Shown here piece after piece: positions 11,949-23,001 of a stretch of 64,000 bases of DNA. Position 1 is the stretch's first letter; every line of letters begins with the position of its first letter. The position numbers and the translations under genes were made by a program. The DNA comes from Symsagittifera roscoffensis (taxonomy: Eukaryota; Xenacoelomorpha; Acoela; Convolutidae). The DNA lies in NCBI RefSeq assembly GCF_963678635.1, contig NC_087065.1, forward strand, positions 47,000,381 to 47,064,380, given 5' to 3'. The notes beneath the pieces were generated by a model, which ran no database searches, was not told where the DNA came from, and was given only the letters and a program-made list of their open reading frames with translations.

Positions 11949-12478
11949 ATTGAAGAAACCAACTCTTTTTTTCTTATGAAAAAGCGAAAAAAGCAAAAAA
12001 TTTTCATCAAAAATTGGTTAAATGATTACTAAAAAAAATTCAATATTGATGACTTTGAACGCTGTTCCTATCTTATTTTATTGTTTTTCAGATGTTTTTG
12101 ATCAACATTGATGCAAAAAATGGATTTCCTCCTGATCAAAATGGAAAAGAAGACGTATGCTCATAAAATTCAACTATTATCAGGCCATGAAAAACTTGTT
12201 ACAATTTTATAAAAACAAAAAAATTAAAAATTTTTTCCAAAATTGCGGCATTTTTTTTATTGTTTTATTTGTTTTAATCTTTTTACCATTTTTGCAAAAA
12301 ATTTGTGAATTATTTTGCAAAATGCAACAATAGTGTGCTTTTTTAAAGGGTGTGCAAAGTTGTTTTAACAATCTTTTCTATGAAAATTCTACTTCTCATA
12401 TTATCTTTTTGGTTCGTTTGTTCCTATCTCCTAAAAAAAAAATGAAAAAAACCAACTTACAAAAACACAAAAAAACAG

Positions 12479-12912
12479 CCAAATTATTTGGAAATCAAAG
12501 AGCTGTCGAGTAGCTGAAGAGTTTTGCAAGTTCACAATGGAGCGCAAAGCTGCTCGACCCTCGATCGCCAGTGTTTCAATTGGTGGTTCGCTCACTGGAA
12601 TCATTAGTTCAGAGAAACTTCATCATCTTCGGTTATATTTGGGTTCTCCATAGATCTTTCTTTTTCCCACGCGAATAGGAAGTCGCTCACAGCTTGAGCC
12701 ATGCATCTGGAATTAAGAACCTAGGGATAGTATATCGCAACTTGTTCTGCAACCTACGACATCATTTTCATCCTTCCAAGCTGATTCTCGATGATGGGAA
12801 CCTGCGTCTAGTTATGTTCGCTGAGATCTCCCCTCATGATCTCGATCATGTGGCACATTTGAAATGGGACATCCATTCGAGCCAAGACGATCACAGAGAC
12901 TGACTCGAGTAC
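12479..12912. other. Unique higher-GC segment with short open frames, unidentified
   Basis: Just past the end of unit B the base composition rises visibly in G+C. The plus strand holds a 69-residue frame (12694-12903), and the minus strand holds a coding-like stretch around 12715-12610 (AQAVSDFLFAWEKERSMENP). Either strand could be the relic. It looks like a fragment of a different mobile element or gene. No family is recognised. Confidence 0.3.
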
Positions 12913-13660
12913 ATTGATTGACTAATTTTCTGGTAAAAACTCGAACAAGTACGTGAGGCTGTTTTTCTGAACGGAGAAGAACATATTGAGAATTCAGTTG
13001 AAGGTACTGATTGAAAACGAGGAATATGTAAGATTTAGAGCTGAGAGATGAGCTAGTTGACGGTAACGGTAGTTAATTTGGTTAAAAAAATCATTTTTGC
13101 TGAAGAGCAAGGATTTTACCAACAAAACAAATCTCTGGGTTCAACCAATCAGAATAGATTTTCCTTATTTGGTCCGCAGTCGGGTCCAATCAGATTTCAG
13201 CTTCTTTTTAGGGAAATTTTTGAGAAAACGTATCCAATAAGAAACAGAGTTACGTTTAAAGCGTTTTTAACATTTAGTCGTTACCAATCATAAAAAACCC
13301 CATCTATTTTCGAGTTGTCGTATGCAATCAGATCACACTTTTAAGGAATCAAATCGTCCAAATTGGTAAAGTTATACACAAAGGAATTTACAAAAACCAA
13401 TGACCATTAGCATCTTGCTTCAAAAACAAGGAAAATTGCCGACATAGGAACAAAAGAAATAAAATAATAAAAGTAGCAAGTTTTATCAACATTTCATATG
13501 ATTTTCTTTCTACTTAATTTATTTAAAAATGCAGATTTTTAAGTAGATAGTCAAGTTTTTTGATTTTGATATAAGTTTGAGAGTATGGCTCAAATCTGAT
13601 TAATTGTTCAAAGTATATCTCTGGAAAAATTTTCCTAACCTATTCTATTCAAACCTTGTA
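12913..13660. other. Intergenic, nothing recognised
   Basis: AT-rich sequence with a short plus-strand frame (13057-13293) that shows no protein-like pattern. Confidence 0.5.
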
Positions 13661-13667
13661 TAAAGAA

Positions 13668-13792
13668 TGACGTCATTATCATAAAAAGAAACTTGCGTGG
13701 GCGGTGACGTCATATTAGTTTCCATAGAAAAAATGAAATCATGAGCATAAAGGGAAAATTTAGTAGACAATGACATCATTTTTAGTATAAAA
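13668..13792 (+). promoter_or_regulatory. CRE-like sites plus TATA box upstream of the polymerase B relic
   Basis: Perfect TGACGTCA octamers at 13668-13675 and 13705-13712, and a one-mismatch copy TGACATCA at 13771-13778, followed by TATAAAA at 13786-13792. The second octamer sits in a GGGCGGTGACGTCA context. The arrangement resembles a cAMP-response-type promoter. It points toward the polymerase B relic that starts about 840 bp downstream. Promoter activity is inferred. Confidence 0.45.
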
Positions 13793-14629
13793 ACGCTTAT
13801 TTTCTTTGGATTCATTCATTAATTTTTTTTTGCCAATCAGAAACAGTCATTTGATTTTTACTTCAAGTTTTACAAATTCGTTTTTTTTTTGCAAAAAAAA
13901 ATCAAGTTTTTTTATTGAATCAATTGGTACTTTAAATTGTTAATTTTGGAACAAAATTATGTTCAAACTTGATTGTAAAGTCAAAATTGTTCTGGAATTT
14001 GTTCTTCGAAATATTGAGACTGGTGAAAATTGATGTTTCTACGCCCATGAAAACAAATTTTTGTTTGAAAAGTCCCTTTTGCTGTGTACTGAAGCAGACT
14101 TCATAACATTCCAAGGGAAATCAGAAAATCTTGATTTTGTGGAATAATGTACCCAAGAACGTCAAAACACAAAGTGGCGATTCAAGCTGATTACCAAAGT
14201 TAGAGTTTTTGCTGCTTTGCGCAAAACATCTCAATAAAATGTCGAGAAACTGTCTCACCCGATAAAACCAAACTGAAAAATCATTCTGTTAACACTCTTT
14301 TATCCAAAAAAGACAAGTAACCATACAAAGATCGTTTTTGTTTTTTTTGCGTGCATTGGCCATGCACATAAACGGACACAACGATCTCGACTCTCACACT
14401 TCTAGTTACTTAACAGAACTTTTAACAAAGTCTGGTTATGAACCTAATAACTTTCGTGCATTTATTGTGCAAAGAAACATCTTTATGTAGGTTGTCGGTA
14501 ACCATGAAGGAGAATATGTAGGAGAAATGGCTCGGCAAAGACGTGTAATAGTTTCGCGAAATCCTCTTTGGAAAGCTAGAAGGATTCAATCTACCAGTTT
14601 CTAAAGATAAAAAAAATCTTCAATAATCA

Positions 14630-17390
14630 AAAAATATTTAATTTTGCATGGGTTTGTGTTCCTACACAAGAACTAAAATCAACACAAACTACAAATTGGA
14701 TTGGAAAACAAGTGCCAATTTCAGTCTCTAAATCATCAATTCTGATTGATAAACCGATCTTTTTGTACACCAAGGATCCAGAAAATTTGATTGATGATTT
14801 TGTAAGCAACCTCAGGCTGTTGATTGACAGAGCTGTAGGCTGGGGATGAGAAAAAAATCCATGATTTTGAGTTAGCTGTCAAGGAAAGAGTAAAAAAGAT
14901 CTTTAACCAGCTGAAAGAACGAGGTAAAAACTGTTCAGGTAATAGGTTTGAGTGAGAAGACGAATGCATTGAAGATTCGGAAGAAACAGAAACGTCAACC
15001 CAGTTCTCGAAAATCAAAAATTCAGCCCATTGATTTGAAACAACATCTTGTGAGATGTTTGAAAGCTAGACCTGTAATTGGCTTTCAAAGTGGTCGATAT
15101 GATTTGAATCTTCAACTTTAGAGATGTACAATTTCTTGACATAGTGCATTTTTTGGGTGGAGCAACAACTCTAGACTTTTTTCTCGAAGCCTATAAAGCT
15201 TTAAAAACGAAAAACTTCTTCCCCCATGAGTGGCCTGACAACCCAGAAAAACTTGAGTTTCCCAAATTGACACCGTATGAAGCCTTCTTCAGTAAACTTA
15301 GAAACAACAACCCTCCTAGAAACAACAAAAATAAAATTTAAAAAAACTATGAGAAACTTGGAGAGAGAGAGTTGGCTTGATGAGCAACAAGCACTGAAAA
15401 ATCTTCAAATCAGGACTGTACCCCCATCTGGTTTGGATAGTTACAATTACTTACCAGAGACTGTGTCCAAAGACATTTAAAACGAAATCACTGTGCTCAA
15501 AGAATTTTTGCAGTGGTACATCAAAAAGGATCTTGTTCCAACCGTAGAAATTATGCGAAAAATAAAATAAGTTTTCTCCCAGCAAACGAATGTTGACTTC
15601 TGAATCTAGCAAAAATTGGTTTGCACAAATCTACAATTGATAATTTTTATCCATTTTGCGAAAGTGATAAAAACTTGTGTCAGAAAACACGAGAAAACAT
15701 GACCTATGATTGTCCTTTGTTTGTGTTCACCTAAAAAACTGTAATTGGTGAGGTTTTTATAACAATTTTCAAAAACTATTTGTTAATATATCTATTGAAT
15801 TAATGCAAGCCAGCTTAACTCTTTCTCTATGTGTCAAGTCATGTCAAAAGGACTGTTTTCGAGATGCAAATTTGACACCGATATGCAGATGTTTAAAGCT
15901 AGACCTAACCAATCTCAAGATTTTGAGAATATTGCCGTGCATTTCAACTAGGAAACAAGACCAAATGCAAACTTGAGTGCTTTTTCAAAGCTGGAAAATA
16001 GAAGAACATCGACTGTTTTAATATCGATGGTTATTGTGATCACTCTAAGACAGTATTGGAAACAATGGGATGCTACTACTACTTCTATTCCTGTTGAGAA
16101 GCTCGAACATCCATAATAGATCAAAATTTTGAGCAAGATAATAAGAAGATAGAGATAGGGAAGCATGATACGGGAGAACATAAAAGAGAAAGGATACAAA
16201 ATTGAAGAAAATGGGATTGTAGGTGGTGGAAAAATTTTGCCTAAGTTCAGTGCAATTTAGTTTTTCAAGATGAACAAAAATCAAAATTTGCAAATTTTCC
16301 TCCATTTTTCAAAAACAACGAAGTTGGAAGAAACGATATTGGAAACTACATGAAAAAAAAATGCAATCGAGAACGAAATATTGGAATACCTTCAGAAAAT
16401 GCTGACATTAAGCTGCAAGCTAAAAATGGAACAGTTATAACTCCTCTGGTCAACGTTTTTTTTTTTCAAAATTAGCTTGCAGTGCACCAAAATTTACAAT
16501 TTTGTTCAGTTTTTTTTCAGAACTGTTTCATTATTTTTGTTCAATCAGTGGTTGATGCTAGAAGAAAAGGACATCAAAAAACCTTATTCAGTAGCTGTAG
16601 CAGAAACAATGAAACACTTGGGTAACTCCTCCTTGGATATCAGATCATGGGTAGATCCAGATATACCATCATGAAATATTGGAAAGAATCAAAATGCAAT
16701 CAACGAACCCATCTTCAAAAGACCAATTACAGTGGAAAAAATGTATCAGTCGGAGTTGTTGAAATCAACCATTGAACACAGAGAACACAGCTTGGTTGGG
16801 TTTTTCATACTTCAGAATGCAAATTTGAGATTGTTGGAGCACTACCATAACTTCTTTGACAAATTCTGTGATGTCAACAAGTTTGAAGTGTTGAGATTTA
16901 TACAGATCTTGCTGAAGAAAATTTATCCGACTATATCCAGCCAAATAAGAGAAACATTTGCCAATAAATGAAGTGAAAGGAGAAAATGACAGCAGAGACT
17001 CTTTCAAGGTAGATGCAAAGTTCAATTTCTTCCCTCGAACGTGTTGTACTAACCAAAAAAGGCATTATAAACGGGAGCCGGAATTTTGTAAAGAGGAATT
17101 TAGATTTTCAGAAATGCTATGAATGTGTAGCACATTTTATTGCTGCTATGACAACAAGTCAGATAAGCTCAAATTCAGTAGTAAATGTCTGAACAAACGA
17201 GTTCTAGAAGATTCTGGAGACGGTCCCATGTCAAAGAAACAGAGGTTTCAGAACTGTAAATCCTATGGTTGCTTCGTATGAGCAGACAAAGAAAGGGCTG
17301 AGTTATTGTTATTCAAAAAGACAAGTTAAAACCTCATACAGTTTCGGAATTCATACAAAGCCATTGAAATTTAAAACTGTTGCAAAGTAT
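14630..17390 (+). pseudogene. DNA polymerase B relic, Polinton/adintovirus (protein-primed) type
   Basis: The plus strand shows a chain of recognisable polymerase B segments in shifting frames. These are an N-terminal block near 14642 (VPTQELKSTQTTNWIGKQVP); an exonuclease-like block near 15070 (PVIGFQSGRYDLNL); the conserved FLGGATTLDFFLEAYKALK block at 15148-15205; QWYIKKDLVPTVE near 15512; LAKIGLHKSTIDNFYPF near 15606; FNIDGYCDHSKTVLETMGC near 16020; and a C-terminal Cys-containing block near 17032 (FPRTCCTNQKRHYKREP) with EDSGDGPMSK near 17213. The palm metal-binding motif has decayed to EIYTDLAEE at 16893-16919. At least ten stops or frameshifts interrupt the gene, so it is inactive. Such a polymerase normally replicates the linear dsDNA genome of the element. 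The family call rests on the order of motifs and is fairly secure. Confidence 0.75.
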
Positions 17391-18061
17391 TAAACATACA
17401 AAAAGTGATGTTATAAATGTATGTTATAAAGGTATATTCTATGCAGGTTTTTGTTGGTCTGTGATTTTTCTTTCGAAAATTGCGGTAAATAGCAGTGATT
17501 AATATACTTTTTTATATTTTAATTTTTTTTCTCAAAAAATTCATTAAAATGTATCTAGAGAGAGCATAATTTTAAGAATACTATAAAAAACAAGTCATAT
17601 CTTAGGAATGGGATCGAATTTTTTTTAGTTTTTGATAAAAAAATCAAACTTTTGCGCAAAAACTCTTACCCTTGATTTAACATGAGCTTCCATGTATTTC
17701 ATTACTGGTTTTCAACAATTACATAACACGAGCCTAGATTTTTTCCAAAAACTTAAGATTTTGATACAAAAAATAAAAAGTACGATTTTGCTTACCATCC
17801 ACTTACCAGCACACTGAAACCTTACCAATTCTATTTCCTATCCTAAAACATTGTAAGCTCTATACCCAACATTATTACATAGAGTGGCTGGCCGGAAATC
17901 TATAACGTATCTTAGAACATGAGGTCAGCCACGCAGCCCCCCTGATCACCTTCAACATCTACTACTGTTACTGCCATCAATGAAACCAAACAAACTACTC
18001 AGCCGGTTTAGCGCCATAAAGTTTTGAAAGAAAGATATTACTATTGTACGTACACAAACTT
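17391..18061. other. Intergenic, one short inverted repeat
   Basis: AT-rich DNA. The only structure seen is GTGGCTG at about 17884-17890 facing CAGCCAC at about 17926-17932, which could form a hairpin. No gene is supported. Confidence 0.4.
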
Positions 18062-19701
18062 TTGCCGAAAACTTTTTGATAAAACCTTTAATTTCCTTGA
18101 TATCCTGGAACGGTTCTTACTAGGTGTTCAGGCCTGGTTTTCCAAGTTTTTTGTTTGTCATAAGCGTTGTTTTGTTCTTGCGTCTATACGCTAACATGAA
18201 GCACTAAATGTTAAAAAAGGTTTATCGTGGTTAAAAATTTTTTTCAAAGATTTGAAGTCCTGCGAGGTTTCCTAGATGGCTCCTTCTAGGAGCTCCAGGA
18301 TTGTCCTGGACCCTTCAATTTCCTGACAGGAAGTCTAAGGTTTTCACCTGGCTAGGTAACCCGGTTACTCCACATACCATAAAGTGCAAACGGAACATTC
18401 GGGGCTTCGCTTTGATACAAGTATATAAAAATTTGCGACCGATAAAGCAAGCTAGATTTTTGCGGGAGTTATCTTTGCTAGTTGACCGAACTGGCAATCT
18501 TCGAACCAACAAACTATAATTTTAAAGAATTTATTAAGTTTTTGCCGGCTTTGTGACGCGTCAATATGTTTCAGACTGTGCCAAAATGTTGACTCTATTA
18601 CGGTTTATCTGCTAAAATAATTTTTTGAGATGCTACTATTTAAGTAATTATCGAAAAAAAAATCCCGTTGCATAGTTTTCATAACCAGGTCATAATTTTA
18701 GCCCGGATCTTAACTAGATGAAAAATTTATGTGGAATAGAAAAAACAAATCGATCATCAGTTCTAAATTCCATAATTTTTTATTTGTAGCTTCTCAAAAA
18801 TTTATATAGTAGCTGAAAAACCGTAACAAAAGAAACCGTTTTAGATTTTTTAAAACGATGACGCTTTAATTTGAAGCTCTAGAAACACATTCTTAGATTT
18901 TCAATTAAAAAAAGGTTTGATGAAATAATGATGGCGAGTGTGACCAAATGGAAAAGTTAATTTTTGCAAAAACTGCAATTTTTTTAGGCAAGCGTTGTTT
19001 ATAATTTAAAGCAATTTTTTTGTTCTTGTCCTTGCTTGTCGGGGGATAAATTCAAAAATCCTCAATTTTTAACGGATTTTTTTTATATCATTCAAAAATC
19101 AGATTTATTTTGAGCTCAATCTCAAAAAGATATTTCCTCTGGGACCTTTTTTGTAAAGTTATTGGGGTTTAAAGATTGCAAATTTGGTCAGTTTGAAATT
19201 TTTAACACGCGAGTTGTTTCGTGCTAATATAGCATAAGCTGAGATTTATTCCGTTTTTGAAACTGTTCTAACTTGAAATGAGGCAATTGGAATGAAGAAG
19301 ATTTATTCCGTCTATTAGAATAATCCAAAATGAAATTTGAATGGGGGATGAATTTCAAAAAGCTCTTTAAAAAGTTCTTTAATCTATGAAAACGAGCAGT
19401 ACCCGGATTACAAGTCCATGGATGTCCATCTCTAGAGCCATCCCTGAGCCAGGGGAAAACCAGGGGAAAACCAGGTTTATTAGGCGAGTTTTAAAATTGG
19501 CAATTGTTTACAAACCTGGCTGAAAGCTAAAAAGTGGTCTCGAGCGAGCTCATATAAGGACGGAACAAAAATTCTATAGACCCAAAAGTCAATTTTGGCT
19601 CTGAAAAAAAAACAAACTTGGACTTTTCAGCTGCTTATGAGTTTAATTATGGGATATTGAGTGTTGATTTAGAACATTTTCCAAACAAAAACCGACAGTT
19701 G
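18062..19701. repeat. Diverged direct repeat, unit 1 (period about 1.64 kb)
   Basis: About 350 bp at 18062-18440 match 19702-20040 (shared strings include CTTACTAGGTGTTCAGGCCTG and CTAGATGGCTCCTTC). About 140-300 bp from 19095 match 20740 onward much more weakly (AAGATATTTC, TTTTGTAAAGTTAT). Both pairs are offset by about 1640 bp, which indicates an old tandem duplication. Several short frames here are not protein-like. Confidence 0.6.
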
Positions 19702-21135
19702 CCAAACTTTTTGATAAAACCTTTACTTTCCTTGATATCCTGGAACAGTTCTTACTAGGTGTTCAGGCCTGGTTTTCCAAGTTTTTTCTTTGTCTTAAAA
19801 AATAGCGTTGTTTGGTTCTTGCGTCTTTAAGCTAAGATGAAGCACTAAAGGTTAAAAAAGGTTTATCGTGGTTAAATTTTTTTTTTTCAAAGTTTTGAAG
19901 TCCTGTGAGGTTTCCTAGATGGCTCCTTCCAGGAACTCCAGGATTGTCCTGGACCCTTCAATTTCCTGACAGTAAGTCTATGATTTTCACCTGGCTTAAG
20001 GCGCAAACGGAACATTCAGGGCTTCGCTTTGATACAAGCAAATTTGTTTTTCCTGAGTTTTTTTAAAGCATTGCGAATGAGAAAAATCGTCAGAGGGCTA
20101 AGCGCCTTCAAACATTGTATGCAGCTACCCCTATGCTTGAAGAGTTCCACTAACCTTGAGAAAACTGGTGTCTTTTTCTCTCACATTTTCCAAATACTTG
20201 AAGACCTGATTCGATAGCTCGTCTCTCTTCTGATGCTTGAATTTTTTGCAGACAATGTAAGAGAACATACTATCCGTCATTTTACCACAAACACTTCTAT
20301 TCATTTTTGTAGCCTTCAAATGTCTTTTCACTTCATCAGCTCAAATTCTTAACTATCTTTTTATCGAAATTTGGTTAACCGAAAAAAAATGCGTCGATAA
20401 AACCTAATTTGATTGACGACTCGATCTCTTAATACATGATGCGCTGTTAAGTAGGATCTACTTAACAAACCCCCTATAGTTTCTAATATAAACTATTTTC
20501 ACCCCTCCAGAGCCTACTATTTATTGTTCCGAAATATCATTCAAAAGGTATTGTTGTTCGGTATTCTCATATTTCGCCCCTCACCCTTAATTAACTGTGT
20601 AATAAGTTAGAGGCGAAACGTGCGATTACGAAATGTGTGAAATTATTAGGGGCGAAATGTGTGAGGGGCGAACTGTGCCACTAGATTTAGGAGGGGCGAA
20701 AGGTGTTTGAGGCAAAACGTGGGACATTTTTGTTGTCCTGAGCTTAAATTTGAAAAGATATTTCACCTGTGATCAATTTTTGTAAAGTTATGGGGGTTCA
20801 AATATTGCCATTTTGGCCAATATGGGACAATTTACGCGCGATATATTTCGCGCTATTAACGCGTGAGCAGAGTCTTAAAACGTCTTAGAACTCGTTCTAA
20901 ATTGATTGAAAGACGCTTATTTTGCCATAACTGATTTGTTAGTAGGAACAAAATCTATCACTTTTTAGTTTACATGGCGTGTGGGGGATGATTTTCAGAA
21001 AAAAACTCAATTTTTGAATTTTTTCTTTTCATTTTTTTAAATTACATTTACTTTTTTTTTCATGTTAGTTTTTGCTCCATACACCTTAAAAGGCCGTCGG
21101 AACATTCAGAGCTTCGCCCTGATACGAGCATTTTG
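19702..21135. repeat. Diverged direct repeat, unit 2
   Basis: Second unit of the 1.64-kb period repeat. Near 21094-21132 a short piece (TCGGAACATTCAGAGCTTCG) resembles the end of the 18062-18440 block again, so a third partial unit may follow. A 66-residue minus-strand frame (20331-20131) lies inside. It is Lys/Ser-rich, has no recognised family and has no evidence of being an exon. Confidence 0.5.
20572..20732. repeat. Degenerate short repeat array, GRGGCGAAAYGTG
   Basis: About six units spaced irregularly by 15-30 bp, including GAGGCGAAACGTG, GGGGCGAAATGTG, GGGGCGAACTGTG, GGGGCGAAAGGTG and GAGGCAAAACGTG. A reverse-complement unit (TTTCGCCCC) is at the left edge. Confidence 0.7.
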
Positions 21136-21239
21136 CTGCCTGATACGAGCATTTTGCTTCATTTTTTGCTGCCTGTAATAGGTCGGAGGCTCGATATAAT
21201 TAATCTACTTGATAATTTCCCCGGTTGTTAAGTAGATAC

Positions 21240-21541
21240 TTAAAATATTTTGGGCTGATTGAATAAAAAAAAACCCGCCTTCACACTATCGAACATTTCA
21301 CAGAGCAACGTCAAAATGAAGCTTCCAGTTTCAGATAGAAGTTTTGCTCGAAAAATTGCAACTCCGTTATCATAATCGTCCTCGATATGTCTCATCATAA
21401 CATATAGTTGAGCAAGCATTAGTTCGAAGTTGGTTAATAGGCTTGCTGTGTGTTTCGGAACATCATCATAACCTGAATTGCTATGCCAAGCTCCATCCAT
21501 GATTACTAAGTTGTATTTATCGGACCACTCATTTGGGTTTT
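21240..21541 (-). CDS. FtsJ-like RNA 2'-O-methyltransferase, exon 2 (C-terminal half)
   Basis: Read on the minus strand, this exon follows a consensus acceptor (TTATTTTTAG|A, AG at 21543-21542). It supplies two bases to complete the codon left by exon 1 (41743-41209) and runs 99 codons to TAA at 21242-21240. It carries NLVIMDGAW (catalytic-type Asp, residue about 194 of the two-exon protein), an LAQLYVMMRHI helix and AIFRAKLL (catalytic-type Lys, about 245), in the order of motifs IV and VI of the RrmJ/FtsJ family. These enzymes transfer methyl from S-adenosylmethionine to RNA ribose 2'-OH. The C-terminus is short, and the Glu of the usual K-D-K-E tetrad is not evident, so activity is uncertain. 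It is separated from exon 1 by about 19.7 kb because the LTR element at 22503-41169 lies in the intron. Confidence 0.65.
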
Positions 21542-21591
21542 CTAAAAATAACGCATATTTTAAATTATTTATCAGCTGAATTGATTTAAAT

Positions 21592-22035
21592 CAGGGGCTG
21601 ATCTAGGATTTTCTCGAAGGGGGGGGGGCGGATTTTCGAAAAAATTCAAATATTCTGGTTACTTTTTTTGGTCGATCAAATTGATTTTCCGAGCTATCCC
21701 AATGCATCACAAAGGCCCTGTTTTGGCCCAATTTTTTGCGCCACAGGCAACATTTTGAAAAAAAAAACTTGCCAAAAAGGCTTTTTTAGGGGCTTTTGGA
21801 AAATGTTGACCAAAAAATCGCGTTTTTTTGGCGCGTGCTTCACCCTCAAAAAAATTGGCGCCAAAGGAAAACTTTTAGGGACGTTAGCCAAAAATGGATA
21901 TCTCAAAATAGTACAAAGGGGGACCCATTGGGTCGGCAGGGGGTCGAATCCATGAGGGGGGATGGGGAGGACGTCCGCCCCCCATGCCCTCCCCCTAAAT
22001 CCGCCCCCCATGACCTCCCCCTAAATCCGCCCCTG
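21592..22035. mobile_element. Non-autonomous DNA transposon (MITE-like) with CAGGGGC termini
   Basis: It begins CAGGGGCTGATCTAGG (21592) and ends with the inverse complement of CAGGGGCGGATTTAGG (to 22035). The 444-bp body includes a run of G (21620-21629) and a duplicated CCCCCCATG...CTCCCCCTAAATCCGC segment at 21978-22034. It encodes nothing convincing; the frames on both strands are palindromic shadows. A clear target duplication was not seen. It lies in the methyltransferase intron, 50 bp upstream of the exon 2 acceptor. Confidence 0.6.
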
Positions 22036-22498
22036 ACTTTATTTATGATAAGTTTTTAATAGTAGAGCTTTTTAAATCGAAGTTTTGATCTACCAAGGTG
22101 ATTTACCATGGTAGATTTTTTTGTTTATTAATATCTTTTGGTCAATCATAGAACAACAGAACAAGAGAACAATTGGTCAATCATAGAATTAGGCCGGAAT
22201 TGGTCAATCTTAGAATTGGTCAATCTTAGGCCGGCCTAAAAGAAGAATCAGCAGAACAAACGAAGGACAAGATCAAGCGAACTCTTATCGGTCAATGCAA
22301 AACTAACCCGCAGCAGCTGTACAAACTTTTCGCGAAAGTAGCTGCCGCTAACTTTGTGCATATTTTAGGAGAATTAAGTTTTGGACCGTTCTGCTCTGGG
22401 ACCATTCTGCTCGGCGCAACCTCTTCCATAGAAACCTTAGTCGTGAAAACTTCCAAGCGACGTAAATTGTTTTGATAGGAAAAAGTGTATATAATTCT
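22036..22498. other. Intron sequence with short repeats
   Basis: It contains a perfect 8-bp inverted repeat (ATCTACCA 22088-22095, TGGTAGAT 22109-22116) and four copies of TTGGTCAATC(A/T)TAGAA between 22138 and 22230. The remainder to 22498 is unremarkable. Confidence 0.5.
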
Positions 22499-22502
22499 CA
22501 CG

Positions 22503-22913
22503 TGGAACCTGATCTAAACTACATTTTATGATTGGATAAATTAGATATTTTACCAATGTAAAGTATTTAATATTAACCAATCATGATCCATTTGACTAAC
22601 AATCCATTTATTTGTAAGTGCTGAAATTACTTGTAATTTCAGCACCAGAGAGATTTGAATTTAACTTAGAAGTTAGTTGGACTCTCCCGAGAACTTCAGC
22701 AGCCGCAATAAACCAGTATACCCTAGATCTATTGAGCCTAGCAGAGACTAGTTAAACAACCTGAGACTAGACAAGTATAAGAGTAAGATTAGGATCGGTA
22801 TTAGACTAAGAAGTTGCACGAATCTATCCGGCCGAAAATAAGATAGCGTGACGAGCAGACGGTGTACCCTATCCGAAATTACTCTATGAGTTAACCACAT
22901 CGGTCCTAACTCA
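22503..22913 (+). repeat. 5' LTR of copy 1
   Basis: 411 bp, TG...CA ends. It shows a TATA-like TATTTAA at 22564-22570, a 26-bp near-perfect palindrome at 22619-22644 and a poly(A) signal AATAAA at 22707-22712. Together these suggest U3 of about 100 bp with the palindrome and poly(A) signal in R. It carries the copy-1-specific GGACTCTCCCGAG variant also present in its 3' LTR. Confidence 0.93.
22619..22644. promoter_or_regulatory. LTR palindrome TGCTGAAATTAC-TT-GTAATTTCAGCA
   Basis: Two perfect 12-bp arms around TT. The palindrome is present without change in all four LTRs (also near 40875-40900, 42050-42075 and 60402-60427). As RNA it would form an 11-bp stem. It may be a transcription-factor site, an RNA element in R or a dimerisation signal; the role is inferred. 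Confidence 0.6.
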
Positions 22914-22915
22914 TC

Positions 22916-22933
22916 TGGTGCGACCATAAGTCT
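22916..22933 (+). other. Primer-binding site, copy 1
   Basis: TGGTGCGACCATAAGTCT begins 2 bp after the LTR end and starts with the TGG expected to pair with a tRNA 3' CCA. The identical string occurs at 42347-42364 in copy 2. I could not match it to a particular tRNA. Confidence 0.65.
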
Positions 22934-23001
22934 CGAACAAGACCTTAGTAGCTTAGAATTAACCAATAAATAGATTAGAAATTAGACAAAACATTTACAA
23001 A

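Larger units (their letters stand above)
6642..12478. repeat. Tandem duplication unit B
   Basis: Second copy of the block at 1-5610. It begins at the motif TAGGACCGAGAATTAATG (6643, same as position 1) and matches until about 12478, where it passes abruptly into unrelated sequence of higher GC. It retains about 230 bp (7814-8040) that unit A has lost. The minus-strand frame at 7655-7957 runs through this stretch, so A probably suffered the deletion. Some subsegments, such as 8197-8400 against 1334-1537, are identical between units, while others differ by several per cent. Confidence 0.85.

Noticed and set aside
18301-18519. 72-aa plus frame and 65-aa minus frame
   Set aside because: Mirror frames over a repeat that also occurs, without the frame, at 19702-20040.
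20131-20331. Possible third exon of the methyltransferase
   Set aside because: Exon 2 ends in a stop and no acceptor or family similarity supports joining this frame.
21668-22059. Frames of 87-105 aa on both strands in the G/C-run element
   Set aside because: They lie inside a MITE-like foldback, and neither shows a protein pattern.
22916-22933. Naming the primer tRNA
   Set aside because: The complement of the site could not be matched with confidence to a specific tRNA 3' end without a database.
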